From Phallusia fumigata (lineage: Eukaryota > Chordata > Ascidiacea > Phlebobranchia > Ascidiidae): a stretch of 64,000 nucleotides of DNA. The notes under the pieces are model-generated. The model did not search any database. It worked only from the letters and a program-made list of their open reading frames with translations, and was not told where the DNA came from. Numbering within the stretch: position 1 is the first letter of the stretch; each line of letters starts with the position of its first letter. Made by a program: the position numbers and the translations under genes. Positions 61,963 to 64,000 of the stretch are shown piece by piece. The stretch spans positions 280,539 to 344,538 of the forward strand of contig QXVZ01023286.1 of assembly GCA_008931825.1 (NCBI GenBank), written 5' to 3'.

Positions 61963-62160
61963 GATATTAAAAGAGGATATATTCCCCACATCATATTACA
62001 TTGGGTCTTATAGTTACCAGCGCTATTTATGACATGATTGTTTCTGCTGNCTGTGACCAACCTTAAAAAAACAAACATTGGCAAAACGTTATGAAAATTG
62101 GCATTTTTTAAACATGCTAACAAACAGGCAGTGGACTTAACTTATAAAGCAACTGCCTAC

Positions 62161-63237
62161 CTGGACATATTCCTAGTGGTCCATCAAAGTCACAGTCAAA
62201 TACTGGATTGAGATTTAGTGGATTTAGAACATACCAATTTAAAACAAACCCACCAGCTGCTATATCTTGGTCACTTTGAAACTGGACACTGCAAAAAATA
62301 TTTTGTTGAGAAATGTACTGTTTCAGTTTTAAACCTGCCTTGAAAAATCATATTTTTATGACTAAAGTAGGGCAATATATACAATAGCGTGAGGTTGTAG
62401 GTTTGTGTTCGCACTGTGAGATTAACATATTTTTAGACCACCGTTTTATTACACCTAAAATGCTTTGTCTGGATTATGTTTTCTGCTGTGCCTATTTTCT
62501 TTCCAATTATCTGGAACTTTGAAAAGCACCAGTTGTGAAGATGAAAACCGTTCATAGTAAAGGATTTTGCAACCTACTGTCATGGGCCAGGTGTGTACAA
62601 TATTTTCACTTTTATTGGCTTTACTTCAATAATGACAACCAGGAAGTCAAAATTATTTTTTATGAATTACACAGTACAAAGAAACAAGATTTTTTAAAAA
62701 CATTCCATTGACTCATTCCTAAAATTTTACTGAAATGACAATTTTTCAATCCTTTTTTACGTTAGTATCTCCGTCATGTGCATCCTTTTTGTGCACCCCT
62801 GGACTAGGCTATAACTAACATAGGCTAAGAAGTTAAATTCTACTGCAAACTTACATTAACTTGTTTCCAGTTGAAGCAGTGGGGTAAATCGTGCTATTGC
62901 CACAGTATGTGTCAGGTGTATCAGATAGATTACCAGTACGATATATTAAAACCTTGTCAAAGCATTGCAGTGGTTCTCCATATCTGAATGACCCCATTGG
63001 CTCAAGTTGTAAATATTTTGAAGAAAACTTAAAATACATATCATGGCAAATAAAATACGACTCAAAGCACTAAAAATACCGCTGGACTACTTACAACAAC
63101 AACATTGTCCGTAGGAGCTGTAACTGTGTACTGGCAATCAGAAAATGGAGGATAGTTGGAATCAGGAAATCCAGGACTTGCTATGTCACCTCCATTTTTG
63201 CCAGTTATATTTTCTCCACATGTTCCCTGGACATTTG
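62161..63237 (-). CDS. CUB-domain protein, partial (three exons)
   Basis: Three exons in phase: 63237-63095, 63069-62855 and 62288-62161. Together they encode one CUB domain of about 155 residues: CGENITGKNGGDIASPGFPD at the start, YPPFSDCQYTVTAP, YLQLEPMGSF with two Cys, DKVLIYRTGN, then VQFQSDQDIAAGGFVLNWYV. This strand order is canonical for CUB domains of secreted or cell-surface proteins. The first exon begins inside a codon, so an upstream exon with the signal peptide must lie further 5' (above 63238), but I could not identify it. After the CUB domain comes DCDFDGPLGICP and a donor at 62160. A possible last exon at about 62073 would add some 12 residues and a stop, but it contains the N. 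Confidence 0.72.
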
Positions 63238-63860
63238 CTAAAAACAAATGAAATATTCCAAACCCTTAGTTTCAACAGTAAGTCATGGCAGCTTTTTACC
63301 GTCAGTATAAAAACCTAGGGAATAAAATATTACTGCAGGACAACATTTTGTTTTTCAGAAGAGATCATTTGGATTGCTTGGAGTAAGCTTGTTGTGCAAC
63401 AAGCCAACATCATTTTACTGCTTATTGTATGATTTTGTGGTTTCCCATGATCGGCCTTTTTGCTAAGAAAACTAAAACGGAAATACTAACTATTTTTGAG
63501 ACTTTACAAGCCTACAATTTTAGGAAATAATATGAAACTAATTTATGTCCTTCATTTCGTTTATTTGTGCGCGTCGAGTGGTGAGGTGATGAAAGACCCT
63601 GGGGTCACCTTGTCAGCCACCCCTAATTTAAGTCCTGTTTAACAATAAGGGACAAATGTCATGAAAGGTATGTTTGTTTATTTGGTGCTATTTGTACCAA
63701 CACTTGGTTGGAATACTCACAAACAACAGGAACCCCAAGTTGTGCTGAAGAAATTGTATGAAGTCCAAGGCATCATCATCAACTAGATTTGTCAACACTC
63801 AACAGCAACCAACTTGTTTAGGGGATTTACCCGAGTAAAAAATTGTGATCTTTTTCCACG
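63238..63860. other. Spacer or intron upstream of the CUB exons
   Basis: Probably intron of the CUB gene, since its 5' exon is still missing. A signal-peptide exon was looked for on the minus strand near 63720-63790, where a donor-like GTGAGT follows an open frame. The phases did not fit without in-frame stops. Nothing else recognised. Confidence 0.35.
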
Positions 63861-64000
63861 TTAAGGCCCGTTTACACTGTGTTCAGTGGCGCTTAACCTA
63901 GCCTTACTTTGCGACCCATTCCGTTTACACTGCGATTTTCGGTGCGTACCTCAACTAATGTAGCGTAATTTAGTTGCCTTTTTGTGAAAATTTATTCTGT
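63861..64000. mobile_element. Left part of a TTAA-bordered element, cut by window edge
   Basis: TTAA at 63861-63864, then GGCCCGTTTACACTGTG. GTTTACACTG recurs at about 63932-63941. The TTAA-GGCC head matches that of the foldback element at 10995-11233. The right end lies outside, so family and length are open. Confidence 0.4.

Noticed and set aside
61692-62161. CUB-archaemetzincin fusion gene
   Set aside because: The direct splice is out of phase and meets a stop. A bridging exon would have to lie in the poly-C/N stretch, and none could be supported.

Overview
The window is eukaryotic nuclear DNA from an animal. AT-rich, intron-dense genes of 2-7 kb are packed closely together. Introns are mostly 60-900 bp with GT-AG borders, and the proteins read as chordate orthologues (MLH1, TAF8, UPRT, HSF5, CHAF1B, ALAD, TAF12, TMEM50, DPM2, importin alpha of the KPNA1/5/6 type, MIX23, archaemetzincin). 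Compactness, short introns, tRNA-derived SINEs and small foldback elements fit a tunicate of the Ciona type. This assignment is inferred, since no species marker was checked. Exon coordinates below were read by hand from splice consensus, unbroken phase and remembered family sequence; none was checked against transcripts.

Layout. 1-2.9 kb: partial Gfo/Idh/MocA oxidoreductase (-). 3.2-4.1 kb: MADF-BESS-like regulator (-), head to head with MLH1 (+, 4.4-11.5 kb). 11.5-14.7 kb: spacer with a possible cysteine-rich gene. 14.7-17.2 kb: TAF8 (-), head to head with UPRT (+, 17.6-19.5 kb). 19.5-27.7 kb: gene-poor. 27.7-28.6 kb: unknown membrane protein (-). 30.2-31.6 kb: intronless SLC49/FLVCR-like transporter (-). 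34.2-37.1 kb: HSF5-like gene (+). 37.5-38.2 kb: two facing tRNA-Ser genes. 38.5-41.7 kb: CHAF1B (+). 41.9-44.4 kb: ALAD (-), head to head with TAF12 (+, 45.1-46.9 kb). 47.4-49.0 kb: TMEM50 (-), head to head with DPM2 (+, 49.8-50.4 kb). 52.1-58.0 kb: importin alpha (-), head to head with MIX23 (+, 58.8-60.0 kb). 60.4-61.8 kb: archaemetzincin (-). 62.2-63.2 kb: CUB-domain exons (-), after which the sequence runs to the window edge.

Organisation. Orientation alternates almost strictly, giving five head-to-head pairs with 380-816 bp between start codons, plus tail-to-tail pairs as close as 197 bp. The genes form no single pathway. They are mainly housekeeping (DNA repair, chromatin assembly, TFIID, haem synthesis, dolichol-mannose synthesis, nuclear import), with a likely germline HSF. 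Introns carry several small DNA transposons, two with exact 8-bp target duplications and two placed 14-18 bp from MLH1 splice sites. I saw no clearly new multi-gene system. The least explained items are the cysteine-rich exon candidate, the orphan membrane protein, the gene-poor island and the poly-C/N region beside archaemetzincin.
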